A stretch of 64,000 bases of DNA from Bacillota bacterium (GCA_023426575.1 JAFAAL010000014.1:62001-126000); one strand, 5' to 3'; positions 51,600 to 61,792 are shown, counted from the first letter of the stretch. Program-made: numbers and translations. Notes: generated from the sequence alone by a model not told the origin.

Positions 51600-52208
51600 C
51601 TAGATGATCTCATCCACGGACTTACCGCGCTTTCTGGCGACCATCTCTGGCGAATTCAGAGATTTCAGGCCGGCCATGGCGGCATTGGCCATGTTGTTGA
51701 CGTTCGAGGTGCCAAGCGACTTGGTCACGATGTCAGAGAGACCTGCGAGTTCGCAGATCGCACGGACAGCACCACCGGCGATAACACCCGTTCCCTCAGG
51801 AGCTGGACGGAGCATGACCTTGCCCGCGCCATAGTGGCCCGTGATGGGGTGCGGAATCGTCGTCCCCGAAATGGGTACCTTGATGAGGTTCTTCTTGGCG
51901 TCTTCGATCCCCTTGCGGATGGCATCGGGAATTTCAGCGGCCTTGCCGAGGCCCTTGCCCACTTGACCCTCACCGTCGCCGACGATGACCAGGGCGGTAA
52001 AGCGGAAGTTACGACCACCCTTGACGGTCTTGGCGACACGGCCGATGTGGATGACGCGCTCTTTGAACTTATCTTCAGGGCGCTCTCTGCGTTCACGATC
52101 GCGCTCGCGCCCACGGCGCTCACCACCACGACCACGGCCACGGCCACGGCCACGGCCACGTTGCTCGCGATTTTCTTCTTGCATATCGTTTCTTTCAAAA
52201 TCTGCCAT
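51600..52208 (-). CDS. rpsE: 30S ribosomal protein S5 with RG-repeat N-terminus
   Basis: Core S5 begins near residue 46 ([20 protein letters not shown]) and is normal through [18 protein letters not shown] to the end. In front is a low-complexity head with six Arg-Gly repeats at residues 17-28 followed by an Arg/Glu-rich stretch. ATG 52208 (202 residues) has GAGGAG well placed; the longer frame starts 15 bases further up. The head could bind RNA or be a lineage feature. Confidence 0.95.
   Translation of the reverse strand: MADFERNDMQEENREQRGRGRGRGRGRGGERRGRERDRERRERPEDKFKERVIHIGRVAKTVKGGRNFRFTALVIVGDGEGQVGKGLGKAAEIPDAIRKGIEDAKKNLIKVPISGTTIPHPITGHYGAGKVMLRPAPEGTGVIAGGAVRAICELAGLSDIVTKSLGTSNVNNMANAAMAGLKSLNSPEMVARKRGKSVDEII
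52125..52160. repeat. hexanucleotide tandem repeat inside rpsE
   Basis: Six copies of a six-base unit, two ACCACG and four GCCACG, encoding the Arg-Gly repeats of S5. Change in copy number would keep the frame. Confidence 0.8.
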
Positions 52209-52222
52209 TTCGCTACTCCTCA

Positions 52223-52582
52223 CTAAAACTTCAGACCGGCTTCTCGGCTGGCTTCAGCCAGAGCGGCGATACGTCCATGATAAATATATCCGGAGCGATC
52301 GAAGACGACGTTCTCGATCCCCTTGGCGAGGGCACGCTCAGCGATGAGCTTGCCGACTGACTTGGCGGTCTCGAGGTTGTTGACTTTTGCTGCGATATCC
52401 TTGTCGAGGCTGGAGGCCGAGACGAGGGTATGACCGCTGGCATCATCGACGATCTGCGCATATAAGTGCTTATTGCTGCGGAAGACGCAGAGTCTGGGAC
52501 ATTCGGCTGTCCCACTGATGTGCTTTCTCAGTCGAGCGTGTTTACGCCGACGGATCAGATCTCTAGAAATTTTGCTAATCAT
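52223..52582 (-). CDS. rplR: 50S ribosomal protein L18
   Basis: 119 residues: [20 protein letters not shown] at the N-terminus, [17 protein letters not shown] and the end [24 protein letters not shown] stretch. Binds 5S rRNA with L5. Usual place between rplF and rpsE. Confidence 0.97.
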   Translation of the reverse strand: MISKISRDLIRRRKHARLRKHISGTAECPRLCVFRSNKHLYAQIVDDASGHTLVSASSLDKDIAAKVNNLETAKSVGKLIAERALAKGIENVVFDRSGYIYHGRIAALAEASREAGLKF

Positions 52583-52599
52583 ATCTACTCACGCCCTTT

Positions 52600-53142
52600 C
52601 TACTTCGCAGCGCCTGTCTTGCCTTCCTTCAGGCGGATGGTCTCAAAGTCATACTTGATCCCCTTGCCCTTGTAAGGCTCTGGCGGACGGACTGCACGGA
52701 TCTTGGCAGCGATTTCGCCAACCATCTGCTTGTTCGCCCCCGAGACGATAATCTGATTCGGCTTAGGCACCTCAAAGGTGATGCCCTCGGGCATCGGGAA
52801 CTTGACGGGGTGCGAGAGACCAACGGTCAGGACGAGGTCCTTGCCTTCGAGGGCAGCACGATAACCCGTGCCATTGACCTCGAGGGTCTTCTTAAAGCTG
52901 TCCGTTACGCCGACGACCATGTTGTTGATCAGGGAACGGGTCAAACCGTGCAGGGAGCGGTGAATCTTGGAATCACTCGGACGCTCAACCGTGATGACGC
53001 CATCTTCAATCTTGACGTCCATCTCGGGATGAATCTTCTCCGAGACGACCACCTGGCCCTTTTTCACTTCCATGACACCGTCTTTGAACTTAACTTCGAC
53101 GCCAGCGGGAATTGCGATGGGCTTCTTACCAATACGGGACAT
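52600..53142 (-). CDS. rplF: 50S ribosomal protein L6
   Basis: 180 residues starting [18 protein letters not shown], with the second repeat's [22 protein letters not shown] near the end (read in part). Standard length. Upstream of rplR by 17 bases. Confidence 0.97.
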   Translation of the reverse strand: MSRIGKKPIAIPAGVEVKFKDGVMEVKKGQVVVSEKIHPEMDVKIEDGVITVERPSDSKIHRSLHGLTRSLINNMVVGVTDSFKKTLEVNGTGYRAALEGKDLVLTVGLSHPVKFPMPEGITFEVPKPNQIIVSGANKQMVGEIAAKIRAVRPPEPYKGKGIKYDFETIRLKEGKTGAAK

Positions 53143-53200
53143 AAATATCTCCTTTGCTCTTGAGATTGGGGCAGCTGAGCTGCCTTTTCAGAGTTGCTAA

Positions 53201-53599
53201 TTACCAGACAAAAGCCAAGACTTCGCCACCGATACCGGCCTTGCGTGCCTCTTTGTCCGTCATGAGCCCCTTGGATGTGGAGACAATGGCAATGCCGAGG
53301 CCACCGAGGACCTGGGGCAGCTCATTGGCTGCGGCATAGACACGGAGACCAGGCTTGGAGATGCGCTTCAGACCTGCGATGACAGGCTTGAGGTGCTCCA
53401 TATACTTGAGCTCGATGTGTAAAATGCCCTGCTTATTGTCTTCTTCTTCTCTAAAGTCGGCGATATAGCCTTCTTCTTTCAAAATACGTGCGATCTCGCG
53501 CTTGAGATTGGACGCGGGCACTGTGCACTCGTCGTGACCAGCGCGACCAGCGTTCCGGATGCGTGTCAGCATATCAGCAATGGGATCTGTAATTTGCAT
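53201..53599 (-). CDS. rpsH: 30S ribosomal protein S8
   Basis: 132 residues starting [20 protein letters not shown] at ATG 53599 with AAGGAG upstream; the longer frame runs into rpsN. The end [20 protein letters not shown] is canonical. Binds the central domain of 16S rRNA and in other bacteria represses the spc operon. Confidence 0.97.
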   Translation of the reverse strand: MQITDPIADMLTRIRNAGRAGHDECTVPASNLKREIARILKEEGYIADFREEEDNKQGILHIELKYMEHLKPVIAGLKRISKPGLRVYAAANELPQVLGGLGIAIVSTSKGLMTDKEARKAGIGGEVLAFVW

Positions 53600-53615
53600 A
53601 GTTGTGCTCCTTTCC

Positions 53616-53801
53616 CTACCAGCTGGCCTTACGCACGCCAGGAATTTGGCCCTTGTGTGCCAGAACGCGGAAGCATAGACGGCAGATGCCGTACTTGCGA
53701 ATGTACGCGTGGGGTCTGCCACAGAGTTGGCAGCGATTGTGCTGACGCGTAGAGAATTTCTGCGGCTTATTCGCCTTGATAATCATCGATTTCTTTGCCA
53801 T
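53616..53801 (-). CDS. rpsN: 30S ribosomal protein S14 type Z
   Basis: 61-residue zinc form. Cys24, Cys27, Cys40 and Cys43 ([20 protein letters not shown]) bind zinc. Found in its usual place between rplE and rpsH. Confidence 0.97.
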   Translation of the reverse strand: MAKKSMIIKANKPQKFSTRQHNRCQLCGRPHAYIRKYGICRLCFRVLAHKGQIPGVRKASW

Positions 53802-53810
53802 CTCTGCCTC

Positions 53811-54350
53811 CTACTTTCTAAACGGCATCCCGAGCATCTCGAGGAGTGCTCTGGCTTCTTCGTCATTTTCAGCTGTGGTGACAATGACGATGTCCATACC
53901 GCGAATCTTGTCAATACTATCGTAGTCAATCTCAGGGAAGATCAGCTGCTCTTTGGCGCCCATGGCATAGTTGCCACGACCATCAAAAGAGTTCGGGTTG
54001 GCCCCGCGGAAGTCACGGACCCGCGGCAGGGAGATGGAGATCAGCTTGTCGAGGAACTCATACATGCGCTCACCGCGGAGAGTGACCTTGCAGCCGACAT
54101 TCATGCCCGCTCTGACTCTGAAGTTTGCGATAGACTTCTTCGCCTTGGTGACGATGGCCTTTTGGCCCGTGATGACGCCGAGGTCACGCACAGAATTTTC
54201 AATCGCCTTGGAGTTTTCCTGGGCATCACCGACACCCATATTGAGCACGATCTTCTCAAGCTTTGGGATCTGCATGACCGACTTATAAGAGAATTTCTCC
54301 ATCAGAGCAGGAGCTACTTCATCTTTATATTTAGCTTGTAAACGATTCAT
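53811..54350 (-). CDS. rplE: 50S ribosomal protein L5
   Basis: 179 residues with [39 protein letters not shown] (read in part) and [22 protein letters not shown] (read in part). Binds 5S rRNA and contacts P-site tRNA. Standard length and place. Confidence 0.97.
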   Translation of the reverse strand: MNRLQAKYKDEVAPALMEKFSYKSVMQIPKLEKIVLNMGVGDAQENSKAIENSVRDLGVITGQKAIVTKAKKSIANFRVRAGMNVGCKVTLRGERMYEFLDKLISISLPRVRDFRGANPNSFDGRGNYAMGAKEQLIFPEIDYDSIDKIRGMDIVIVTTAENDEEARALLEMLGMPFRK

Positions 54351-54359
54351 TCAGTCCTC

Positions 54360-54701
54360 CTACTTCTTCTTACCGGCCTTGATGACTTCGATCGTCGCAT
54401 CACAAGCCTTGCAATAGCGGATCTTATCACCGTCATCGTTGATGCGGCGGCCAACTTTGCTCGGACGCTTGCACTTGGGGCAGACGACCATGACGTTGCT
54501 CGCATTGATCGGAGCTTCCTGGTGGATGATGCCGCCAGTCTGAACTTTCTGATTGGGGCGCTTGTGCTTAGTCACAATGTTGACGCCCTCGACGATGACG
54601 CGATTTTTAGCGGGGATGACCTGCAGGACTCTGCCGGTCTTGCCCTTGTCTTTGCCCGTCAGGACATAGACATTATCATTCACTTTGACATGGACTTTCA
54701 T
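54360..54701 (-). CDS. rplX: 50S ribosomal protein L24, zinc-ribbon form
   Basis: 113 residues. The KOW motif lies near the start (VYVLTGKDKGKTGRVLQVIP). The C-terminal half carries a zinc ribbon: Cys74, Cys77, Cys97 and Cys100 (VVCPKCKRPSKVGR and RYCKACDA). Many Bacillota have lost these cysteines. An assembly initiator of the 50S subunit. Confidence 0.96.
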   Translation of the reverse strand: MKVHVKVNDNVYVLTGKDKGKTGRVLQVIPAKNRVIVEGVNIVTKHKRPNQKVQTGGIIHQEAPINASNVMVVCPKCKRPSKVGRRINDDGDKIRYCKACDATIEVIKAGKKK

Positions 54702-54710
54702 GACGACCTC

Positions 54711-55079
54711 CTAGAGCACTTCCGGTGCCAGCGAGAGAATCTTCATGTAGTTTTTCTCACGCAATTCACGAGCGATGGGCCCGAAGATACGGGTGCCCTG
54801 CGGTGTCCCATCGTCCTTGAGGATGACGGCGGCATTCTCATCAAAGCGAATGGTCGAGCCATCGCGACGACGGACACCCTTCTTGGTTCTGACGACGACG
54901 GCCTTGACGACATCACCCTTCTTGACGACGCCACCGGGCGTTGCTTCTTTGACGGAGCAGACGATGACATCACCGATATTGGCATAGCGGCGACCTGTGC
55001 CACCGAGGACCTTGATGCAGTAGAGACGGCGAGCCCCGGTGTTGTCTGCGGATTTTAAATTGCTTTCAACTTGAATCAT
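54711..55079 (-). CDS. rplN: 50S ribosomal protein L14
   Basis: 122 residues from ATG 55079: [35 protein letters not shown] and the end [11 protein letters not shown]. The longer frame upstream crosses rpsQ. Standard length. Confidence 0.97.
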   Translation of the reverse strand: MIQVESNLKSADNTGARRLYCIKVLGGTGRRYANIGDVIVCSVKEATPGGVVKKGDVVKAVVVRTKKGVRRRDGSTIRFDENAAVILKDDGTPQGTRIFGPIARELREKNYMKILSLAPEVL

Positions 55080-55093
55080 GCTGGACTCCTTTT

Positions 55094-55354
55094 CTACTTC
55101 GCCTTCTCGATGATGCGGACGACGCGCCAGCACTTGTCCTTGGACAGGGGGCGGGTCTCCATGATTCTCACGGTGTCGCCGATGCCACACTCGTTGTTCT
55201 CATCGTGAGCCTTGAGCTTGATGCTCCGCTTGATGTATTTCTTGTAGAGCGGGTGACGAACGTGTTCGGTGATGGAGACGACGACGGTCTTGTCCATTTT
55301 ATCCGAGGTCACGATGCCTGTTCTGCTCTTACGCAGTGCACGTTCAATAGCCAT
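55094..55354 (-). CDS. rpsQ: 30S ribosomal protein S17
   Basis: 86 residues: [39 protein letters not shown] and [22 protein letters not shown]-fold protein binding the 5' domain of 16S rRNA. Usual place after rpmC. Confidence 0.97.
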   Translation of the reverse strand: MAIERALRKSRTGIVTSDKMDKTVVVSITEHVRHPLYKKYIKRSIKLKAHDENNECGIGDTVRIMETRPLSKDKCWRVVRIIEKAK

Positions 55355-55359
55355 CTTGT

Positions 55360-55566
55360 CTACCTCACTTTCCCGGCCAGTTCAGCTTCCCGCAGAACGG
55401 TCTTGACTCTGGCAATCTGGCGCTTGACTTCTTTTAACTGCAGCGGGTTATCCAGCTGTCTCGTCGCATGTCTAAAGCGCAGTTTGAACAGTTCTTCCTT
55501 GAGTTCACGGAGCTCATCGTTGAGCTCTGCCGTGCTCTTTTCGCGCATTTCATTAATTTTCATCAT
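55360..55566 (-). CDS. rpmC: 50S ribosomal protein L29
   Basis: About 68 residues: [40 protein letters not shown]. Two ATGs in a row (55566 and 55563) both fit the upstream AGGAGG. The gene overlaps the end of rplP by 11-14 bases; the SD lies within the rplP tail codons. Confidence 0.95.
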   Translation of the reverse strand: MMKINEMREKSTAELNDELRELKEELFKLRFRHATRQLDNPLQLKEVKRQIARVKTVLREAELAGKVR

Positions 55567-56131
55567 CACTGGCCTCCTCAGATTCGTGAGCCTCAGCTTC
55601 AGCCTCGGCCTCAGCAGCCTCTTCAGCCAGCTGCTCTTCGAGTTGTTCCTCTGCAGCTTCTAAGCTCTCAACGACATCCGCCTGTACCTCGGCAAAGCGC
55701 GCATATTCTTCAGCACTCAGCTTGCGCTCAGACTTGACGAATTTGCACTTGATAGGGAGCTTGTGCATAGCCAGACGAAAAGCCTCGCGGGCCGTCTTCT
55801 CAGGAATACCTGCGAGTTCGAAGAGAACGCGGCCAGGCTTGACAACGGCAACCCAGTACTCAGGAGAACCCTTACCAGAACCCATGCGGGTCTCAGCGGG
55901 CTTCTTGGACACTGATTTGTCCGGGAAAACTTTGATCCAGACGGTACCGCCACGGCGGAGGTAACGGTTAATCGCGATACGAGCTGCCTCGATCTGATTC
56001 GCAGTAATCCATGACGGCTCGAGGGCCTGGAGGCCATACTGGCCATAGGCAACGAAATTGCCGCGGCTGGCCTTGCCCTTCATGCGGCCACGATGCTGAC
56101 GACGATATTTGACGCGTTTAGGCATTAACAT
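55553..56131 (-). CDS. rplP: 50S ribosomal protein L16 with acidic C-terminal tail
   Basis: The first 137 residues are normal L16 ([40 protein letters not shown]). After that comes a tail to residue 192, where L16 normally stops near 140. Of its last 52 residues 22 are Asp or Glu, with repeated Glu-Ala. There is no stop or frame break at the usual end. ATG 56131 has AGGAGG seven bases away. The tail is likely disordered; its role is unknown. Confidence 0.95.
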   Translation of the reverse strand: MLMPKRVKYRRQHRGRMKGKASRGNFVAYGQYGLQALEPSWITANQIEAARIAINRYLRRGGTVWIKVFPDKSVSKKPAETRMGSGKGSPEYWVAVVKPGRVLFELAGIPEKTAREAFRLAMHKLPIKCKFVKSERKLSAEEYARFAEVQADVVESLEAAEEQLEEQLAEEAAEAEAEAEAHESEEASDDEN

Positions 56132-56804
56132 TGTCGTTCCTCCTATCACTCTTGTCCTCTTGACGGGACTTGCTCTTTAAGACTTCACCCTTGTAGATCC
56201 AGACCTTGACACCGATGAGACCGTATGTGGTCGCTGCTTCTGCGAAGCCGTAGTCGATGTCAGCACGCAGGGTGTGCAGGGGGATCGTACCCTCGTGATA
56301 GCTCTCAGATCTGGCGATATCCGCTCCGCCGAGACGGCCAGAGGTCATACATTTGATGCCCTTGACACCCTGCTTCATGGCGCGGCCGATGGCCTGCTTG
56401 ATTGCTCTTCTAAAGGAGACGCGCTCCTCCAGCTGACGGGCGATGCCTTCGGCGACGAGCTGTGCTTCGGTGTCAGGTTGCTTGATCTCTTTGACGTTGA
56501 TGAAGAAATTGCGCTTAAATCTGTGATGCAGTTTCTTCTTGAGATTTTCGATCTCAGCGCCCTGGCGGCCGATAATCATACCCGGCTTGGCCGTGGAAAT
56601 CGTGACGACACACTTGTCCTCACCCTCGCGCTCAATTTCGATACGTGAGACACCTGCGCGCTCAGTTTCCTTTTTGACAAAATCGCGAATCTTGACGTCT
56701 TCGACGAGGAAGGTGGAAAAATTCTTCTTGTCCGCATACCAACGGGCATCCCAGTCCTTGATGATGCCGACGCGCAGACCGTGTGGATTAATCTTCTGAC
56801 CCAT
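56118..56804 (-). CDS. rpsC: 30S ribosomal protein S3
   Basis: 228 residues: [20 protein letters not shown], the KH domain with [14 protein letters not shown], and the C-terminal domain with [20 protein letters not shown] and [16 protein letters not shown]. It overlaps rplP by 14 bases and abuts rplV by one base. Confidence 0.97.
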   Translation of the reverse strand: MGQKINPHGLRVGIIKDWDARWYADKKNFSTFLVEDVKIRDFVKKETERAGVSRIEIEREGEDKCVVTISTAKPGMIIGRQGAEIENLKKKLHHRFKRNFFINVKEIKQPDTEAQLVAEGIARQLEERVSFRRAIKQAIGRAMKQGVKGIKCMTSGRLGGADIARSESYHEGTIPLHTLRADIDYGFAEAATTYGLIGVKVWIYKGEVLKSKSRQEDKSDRRNDNVNA

Positions 56805-57292
56805 TATTTATCTCCTTTATTGCGCTCGCGCAGGACAACTGAGATACGGCTTGAACGCTTTAACATCGGTGTTGCTGAACCCTTACCAGCAGGCAGCCAG
56901 CGCTTCATGGTCGGGCCTGGGCCAATCATGAGTTCTGCGACGTAGAGCGCATCAGCATTCAGCTCATTGTTGTTGACGGCATTGGCTTCGGCTGACTTTA
57001 AGAGCTTGTGGAGAACGGGGGCCGCGGCCTTGGGAGTGTATGTCAAAATACCGAGGGCCTCTCTGAGATCCTTACCACGGATCAGCTTGGCAACGATATT
57101 GACCTTGGAGGGGGCAATGCGGACAAACTTGATGGACGCCTTGCCACAGTCCTTGCCGATGCCGAGCTCTTTGCGTTCTTTCTTAGTCAGGACGCGCAGC
57201 TTCTGGTTCCTCTTCTGAGGCTTGGCATAGGCTTCCAGAATTTCATTGCGGCGCTCGCGCAGTTCTTGCTTGGTATAGACTTTGTTCTTCAT
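56804..57292 (-). CDS. rplV: 50S ribosomal protein L22 with N-terminal extension
   Basis: Core L22 starts near residue 51 ([20 protein letters not shown]) and ends normally ([20 protein letters not shown]). A basic, lysine- and arginine-rich head of about 50 residues precedes it, making 162 in all instead of about 112. The start ATG 57292 has GGAGG five bases away, supporting the head as real. Confidence 0.94.
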   Translation of the reverse strand: MKNKVYTKQELRERRNEILEAYAKPQKRNQKLRVLTKKERKELGIGKDCGKASIKFVRIAPSKVNIVAKLIRGKDLREALGILTYTPKAAAPVLHKLLKSAEANAVNNNELNADALYVAELMIGPGPTMKRWLPAGKGSATPMLKRSSRISVVLRERNKGDK

Positions 57293-57301
57293 CTCTACCT
57301 C

Positions 57302-57583
57302 CTAGCGAGCAGACGCCGACTTTTCCGAGCGCGCGTGGCTGCGAAACAGGCGTGTCGGTGCAAATTCCCCGAGTTTGTGACCGACCATCTCTTCTGTGAT
57401 ATAGACGGGGACGTGCTTTCTGCCATCATGGACAGCAATCGTGTGGCCGACCATTTCCGGGAAGATCGTTGAGGCGCGAGACCAGGTCTTGATCACCTTG
57501 TGCTCATTCTTCTCGTTCATGGCCTCGATGCGCTTCATCAGCGCCTCTTCGACGTAAAAACCTTTTTTCGTTGAACGACTCAT
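57302..57583 (-). CDS. rpsS: 30S ribosomal protein S19
   Basis: 93 residues: [40 protein letters not shown] and [17 protein letters not shown]. Standard, between rplB and rplV. Confidence 0.97.
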   Translation of the reverse strand: MSRSTKKGFYVEEALMKRIEAMNEKNEHKVIKTWSRASTIFPEMVGHTIAVHDGRKHVPVYITEEMVGHKLGEFAPTRLFRSHARSEKSASAR

Positions 57584-57594
57584 CTCAGGCCTCC

Positions 57595-58422
57595 TTATTT
57601 CTTACGACGACGGACGATAAACTTGTTGGAAAGTTTATTCTTCTTACGTGTCTTCTTACCAAGCGTCGGCTTGCCCCAGGGCGTCATGGGAGAAGGCATA
57701 CCAATGGGGTTTCTGCCCTCACCACCACCGTGCGGGTGATCGACGGGGTTCATCGCCTTACCTCTGACGTGTGGACGTCTGCCGAGGTGGCGCTTGCGGC
57801 CCGCCTTGCCGATCGTAATGTTCTCGTGCTCGGAGTTGCCGACCCAGCCCACGGTGGCGCGGCAGTCCTGCAGGATCAGGCGATATTCGCCCGAGGGCAG
57901 GCGCAGCTGAGCATAACGGCCCTCTTTGGCCATCAGCTGGGCACCCGTACCGGCTGAGCGCACGATCTTAGCACCTTGACCAGGCTTCATTTCAACGTTG
58001 TGAACCGTGGTGCCGACGGGGATCGCTCTCAGAGGCATCGCGTTGCCGACGACGGGATCGACTTCCTCGCCCGAGACGACGGTCATGCCGACCTTGAGAT
58101 CCTCGGGAGCGAGGATATAGCTCTTGGCACCATCGTGGTAGTGCAAGAGGGCAATACGCGCGCTGCGATTGGGATCGTACTCAATAGCTGCAACATTGGC
58201 CGGGACCCCGTCCTTATTGCGCAGCCAATCAATCGTTCTAATATGGCGCCGATTACCGCCACCGCGATGTCTGACAGTAATTCTGCCGTAGTGGTTACGA
58301 CCTGCTTTTTGTTTCCGAGACTTGAGGAGGGCCTTTTCGGGGGCCTTCTTCGTCAGTCCAGAAAAATCTGCCACAGTCATCTGCCGAATGGCGGGAGAGG
58401 TCGGTTTAAATGATTTAGCCAT
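57595..58422 (-). CDS. rplB: 50S ribosomal protein L2
   Basis: 275 residues, with [20 protein letters not shown], the conserved [13 protein letters not shown] near the peptidyl transferase centre and [20 protein letters not shown]. Standard length and place. Confidence 0.98.
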   Translation of the reverse strand: MAKSFKPTSPAIRQMTVADFSGLTKKAPEKALLKSRKQKAGRNHYGRITVRHRGGGNRRHIRTIDWLRNKDGVPANVAAIEYDPNRSARIALLHYHDGAKSYILAPEDLKVGMTVVSGEEVDPVVGNAMPLRAIPVGTTVHNVEMKPGQGAKIVRSAGTGAQLMAKEGRYAQLRLPSGEYRLILQDCRATVGWVGNSEHENITIGKAGRKRHLGRRPHVRGKAMNPVDHPHGGGEGRNPIGMPSPMTPWGKPTLGKKTRKKNKLSNKFIVRRRKK

Positions 58423-58442
58423 AGTTCCTTCCTTTCTCCGCT

Positions 58443-58802
58443 CTATGCGATATGACTCAAGCCAAAGGCTTCAATCTCAGTCTTATACTTCTTGCGCTTC
58501 TGCGTGCTCTTGCCACCCTTGTCGAGATAAGTCTCGTTCTCAGGATTGAGGTCGATCGTGACGACGGCCTTCTTCCAGCTGGCGCTGTGTCCAGAGGTGT
58601 AACCCTGACGCTTGGCCTTGCCACGGACGTTCTGGGTGTTGACCTTGAGGACCTTGACGTCAAAGAGCTGCTCACAAGCCATTCTGATCTCGGTCTTGCC
58701 GGCATCCTTGGCCACCTTGAAGGTGTACTTGCCTTCAGAGGCCTGCACGGCGGAACGCTCAGTGATCAGGGGTTCAATAATGATGTCATGCGGATTCTTC
58801 AT
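58443..58802 (-). CDS. rplW: 50S ribosomal protein L23
   Basis: 119 residues: [41 protein letters not shown]-terminal tail of about 20 residues beyond the fold ([18 protein letters not shown]) makes it longer than the common 95-100. L23 docks SRP and trigger factor at the exit tunnel. Confidence 0.96.
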   Translation of the reverse strand: MKNPHDIIIEPLITERSAVQASEGKYTFKVAKDAGKTEIRMACEQLFDVKVLKVNTQNVRGKAKRQGYTSGHSASWKKAVVTIDLNPENETYLDKGGKSTQKRKKYKTEIEAFGLSHIA

Positions 58803-59422
58803 TAGGCGTAGACCTCCTCAATTTGCTGCACAGCGTCACGCGTCAGCACGAGATTGCCATACTTCAGGAGATCCCGGACATTCAGGGCGTTCACTGGTGC
58901 GAGTTTCAGGCTGGGGATGTTGCGGCCGGCACGGATGATATCCTCATTCTTCTCGGCGAGAACCAGCAGTGCTGAGCGCTCGACCTTAAGGTTCTTCATC
59001 AGATTGGCCATCTCACGCGTCTTGGGAGCGTTGAGCTTTAGCTCGTCGAGCACGAAGATCGACTCGGACTGAGCCAGTGCTGAGAGCGCAGACTTGAGAG
59101 CCAGACGGCGCATCTTCTTATTGAGCTTGGTGCGATAGCAGCGAGGCTGGGGACCGAAGGCGAGACCACCGCCGACCCAGTGGGGCGCTCTGATCGAGCC
59201 CTGGCGAGCGCGACCCGTGCCCTTCTGGCGCCACGGCTTGCGACCGCCACCACGGACCTCGGAGCGCGTCTTGGTCTTGACAGTGCCCTGTCTCTGATTA
59301 TTGTTCTGGGCAACGACGACACGGTGGAGGAGATCCTGATTGGGCTCGAGGCCAAAGATCTCATCACTCAGTTCAATCGTGTCCACTTCCTTGCCAGAGA
59401 TGTTATAGACTTTTACTTTCAT
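58802..59422 (-). CDS. rplD: 50S ribosomal protein L4
   Basis: 206 residues: [40 protein letters not shown] and [21 protein letters not shown]4 reaches into the exit tunnel and, in E. coli, represses the S10 operon through its leader. One base shared with rplW. Confidence 0.98.
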   Translation of the reverse strand: MKVKVYNISGKEVDTIELSDEIFGLEPNQDLLHRVVVAQNNNQRQGTVKTKTRSEVRGGGRKPWRQKGTGRARQGSIRAPHWVGGGLAFGPQPRCYRTKLNKKMRRLALKSALSALAQSESIFVLDELKLNAPKTREMANLMKNLKVERSALLVLAEKNEDIIRAGRNIPSLKLAPVNALNVRDLLKYGNLVLTRDAVQQIEEVYA

Positions 59423-59436
59423 CTTCTAGTCCTCCC

Positions 59437-60063
59437 CTAGTTGCGGCCCTTGACCGTTGAGGAGATCTCGAGGAGACCGCCACGCGGGCCTGGCACAGCG
59501 CCTTTGACCAATAAGAGATTGCGTTCGCCATCAACTTCGACAACGCGCAGGTTCTGGACAGTCACTTGGACACTGCCGAGCTGACCTGGCAGCTTCTTGC
59601 CCTTGCGGACCTTGGCGGGCGTGGCCGAAGAACCGAGAGAACCTGAGGCTCTGTGGTACTTGGAGCCGTGGGACTCACGACCTCTGGAGAAGCCGTGACG
59701 GCGCATCGGACCAGAGTAACCCTTACCCTTGGAGATGCCGACGACGTCGACGTGGTCACCAGATTCAAACATGTCGGAGACCTTGATCTCCTGGCCGAGC
59801 TCAAAGCTCTCTGTATCTCTGAACTCACGGCTGACGCGCATGGGCTCGAGGTTCAGCTTCTCGTATTCACCCTTGGCTGGCTTGTTGAGCTTCTTGTAGG
59901 GTTCATAGGCCACACGCGTCGCCTGATAACCCTCTTTTTCTTCTGTTTTGTTCTGCAAGACGACAACGGGACCGCAGTCGATGACTGTCACGGGAATTGC
60001 GAGACCTTCTTCGTCGAAGATCTGTGTCATGCCTGCCTTGCGACCGAGCATAAATTTGTTCAT
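59437..60063 (-). CDS. rplC: 50S ribosomal protein L3
   Basis: 208 residues: MLGRKAGMTQIFDEEGLAIP, GISKGKGYSGPMRRHGFSRG and GPRGGLLEISSTVKGRN. Initiates 50S assembly. Standard length, after rpsJ. Confidence 0.98.
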   Translation of the reverse strand: MNKFMLGRKAGMTQIFDEEGLAIPVTVIDCGPVVVLQNKTEEKEGYQATRVAYEPYKKLNKPAKGEYEKLNLEPMRVSREFRDTESFELGQEIKVSDMFESGDHVDVVGISKGKGYSGPMRRHGFSRGRESHGSKYHRASGSLGSSATPAKVRKGKKLPGQLGSVQVTVQNLRVVEVDGERNLLLVKGAVPGPRGGLLEISSTVKGRN

Positions 60064-60116
60064 TACTACCTCCTGCTTATTGGTTCACTCTTGTGAACAT
60101 GAGCCGGCGAATACGC

Positions 60117-60428
60117 CTAGATCTTCAGTTCAATGTTGACGCCCGCTGGCATCTCCAGCTTCATCAGGGCTTCCATCGTCCGCGTGCTCGGGGCGAGGAT
60201 GTCAATGAGGCGCTTGTGGGTTCTGCATTCAAACTGCTCGCGCGAGTCCTTGTTGACGTGGGGCGAACGGAGAATCGTCACGATTTCCTTTTCGGTGGGC
60301 AGCGGGATGGGACCGCTGACAACTGCGCCACTTCTCTTCGCTGTCTCGACAATACGAGAAGCGCTCTCGTCCAGAATGTGGTGGTCGAAAGCTTTCAGTC
60401 TGATGCGAATCTTTTGGTTAACAGCCAT
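60117..60428 (-). CDS. rpsJ: 30S ribosomal protein S10
   Basis: 103 residues: [40 protein letters not shown] and [19 protein letters not shown]. First gene of the operon; also the transcription factor NusE. AGGAGG lies before the ATG. Confidence 0.98.
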   Translation of the reverse strand: MAVNQKIRIRLKAFDHHILDESASRIVETAKRSGAVVSGPIPLPTEKEIVTILRSPHVNKDSREQFECRTHKRLIDILAPSTRTMEALMKLEMPAGVNIELKI

Positions 60429-60673
60429 GAGTTAAACCTCCTGTCATGCTGCTACTGAACAACGGTGCCTGGCGTTCCATTTCTAGACATTTAAAAACCC
60501 GCTCGCCATATCTCTTTACGGAGACCTGCGTCGGGTTGATCGCCAGTCTAGCCGCGTTATTCAGCGCTGATCTTCTAGATCAACTTGCTCGTTTCGAGTT
60601 ACCCGCAGAGCCTACGCAGCAGGCTAAACGGCAATCTCGAAGGTCTAAGCCAGTCACTCCTCAGGGAGCAACA
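60429..60673 (-). promoter_or_regulatory. long structured leader of the S10 operon
   Basis: About 245 bases of predicted untranslated leader between the promoter and rpsJ; no gene was found in it. It contains several short inverted repeats (TGATC / GATCA, CTCG / CGAG, GCCT / AGGC) and an attenuator-like hairpin at 60496-60537. By analogy with L4 control in E. coli it may be an autogenous control region. Confidence 0.5.
60493..60537 (-). terminator. attenuator-like hairpin in the S10 leader
   Basis: On the minus strand AACCCG / CGGGTT with inner CGC / GCG and TCTC / GAGA pairs, followed by TTTTTAA. It lies about 65 bases before the rpsJ start. Confidence 0.5.
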
Positions 60674-60679
60674 TTTGGG

Positions 60680-60708
60680 ATGATATCAAATATCTGTAGG
60701 AGATGCAA
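60680..60708 (-). promoter_or_regulatory. promoter of the S10-spc operon
   Basis: Minus strand TTGCAT, a 17-base spacer and TATCAT; predicted start near 60673. The -35 box touches the inverted repeat that follows trpS. Confidence 0.65.
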
Positions 60709-60740
60709 GAGCCCCGCCAAAAATTTTTGTCAGGGCTCTT
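60707..60740 (-). repeat. long inverted repeat after trpS
   Basis: AAGAGCCC / GGGCTCTT outer arms with an inner CAAAAATTTTTG, 20 bases after the trpS stop. No T-run follows the stem, so termination is uncertain; it could still end trpS transcripts or shield them. Confidence 0.5.
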
Positions 60741-60759
60741 CAAACTTATCTTTTCGACC

Positions 60760-61785
60760 TCAGCGATAGAGGAGGCTCATATCTGATTTGAGTTGCTCGA
60801 GCGTTTCTATCGCCACAGCTCTCGCCTCCTCACTCTTTCGATAGAGGAGATCCCAGAGAGCAGGTATATCCTGCTCGAGTTCCTGACGCCGTTGACGGAT
60901 AGGTTCTAAGAAGTTATTCAGCACTTCGACCAGACGCCGCTTGACCTTGACATCACCGAGTCCACCACGCTGATACCAGTCCTTCCACTCGGCGACGAGC
61001 TCGCGATCGGGGTCAAAGGCATCGAGATAGGTAAAGACGGGGTTGCCCTCGACCCGTCCAGGATCCTCGACGCGCAGGTGATTGGGATCGGTAAACATGC
61101 CCATGACCTTTGTCTTGACATCATCAGCGGAGTCGGAGAGGTAGATACAATTGCCCATCGACTTGCCCATCTTCGCCTGACCATCCGTCCCGGGCAGACG
61201 ACCTGCACGAGAGAGAATCGGCTTGCACTCGACAATGGCCTCGGTCTCGTAGATGCGCCGGAGGTGGCGGACGATCTCGTTACACTGCTCAAGCATGGGC
61301 AATTGGTCCTCGCCGACAGGCACTAACTGAGCCTTGAAAGCGGTGATATCCGCCGCCTGCGAAATGGGATAGGTCAGGAATCCAACGGGCACGGCCTCAC
61401 CGTATTTTTTACTTTGCATCTCAGTCTTAACCGTGGGGTTGCGCTTGAGTCTTGCCAGGGTGACATAATTTGCATAGATCATCGTGAACTCACAGAGTTC
61501 TGGGATCAGAGATTGAATAAAGAAGGTGTTCTTCTCAGGAGAGAGACCACAGGCCAGGTAGTCGAGCATCAGTTGAATCACCGAATCCTTGATCAGTTCT
61601 GGCTGCTCTGCATGATCCGTATAGGCCTGATAGTCCGCAATCATGATATAGATTTTCTCGTACTCATCCTGCATCTTCAGGCGATTGTCAAATGAGCCTG
61701 CATAATGACCAATGTGCAGACGCCCCGTCGGTCTATCTCCCGTCAAGACAATCTCTTTTTTCTTTTTCTTCACATCAGTATCCAT
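60760..61785 (-). CDS. trpS: tryptophanyl-tRNA synthetase
   Basis: Class I synthetase of 341 residues. TGRLHIGHYAGS holds the HIGH motif and AKMGKSMGNCIYLSD the KMSKS-type motif (KMGKS). FFIQSLIPELCEF and QLVPVGEDQLPMLE are family typical. Seven bases after the S41 protease gene, so probably co-transcribed. No T-box or trp leader is seen between them. Confidence 0.96.
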   Translation of the reverse strand: MDTDVKKKKKEIVLTGDRPTGRLHIGHYAGSFDNRLKMQDEYEKIYIMIADYQAYTDHAEQPELIKDSVIQLMLDYLACGLSPEKNTFFIQSLIPELCEFTMIYANYVTLARLKRNPTVKTEMQSKKYGEAVPVGFLTYPISQAADITAFKAQLVPVGEDQLPMLEQCNEIVRHLRRIYETEAIVECKPILSRAGRLPGTDGQAKMGKSMGNCIYLSDSADDVKTKVMGMFTDPNHLRVEDPGRVEGNPVFTYLDAFDPDRELVAEWKDWYQRGGLGDVKVKRRLVEVLNNFLEPIRQRRQELEQDIPALWDLLYRKSEEARAVAIETLEQLKSDMSLLYR

Positions 61786-61792
61786 GACTTAC

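Noticed and set aside
60707..60740. Inverted repeat after trpS as a standard terminator
   Set aside because: The stem is strong but no T-run follows on the minus strand, so it was listed only as a repeat.
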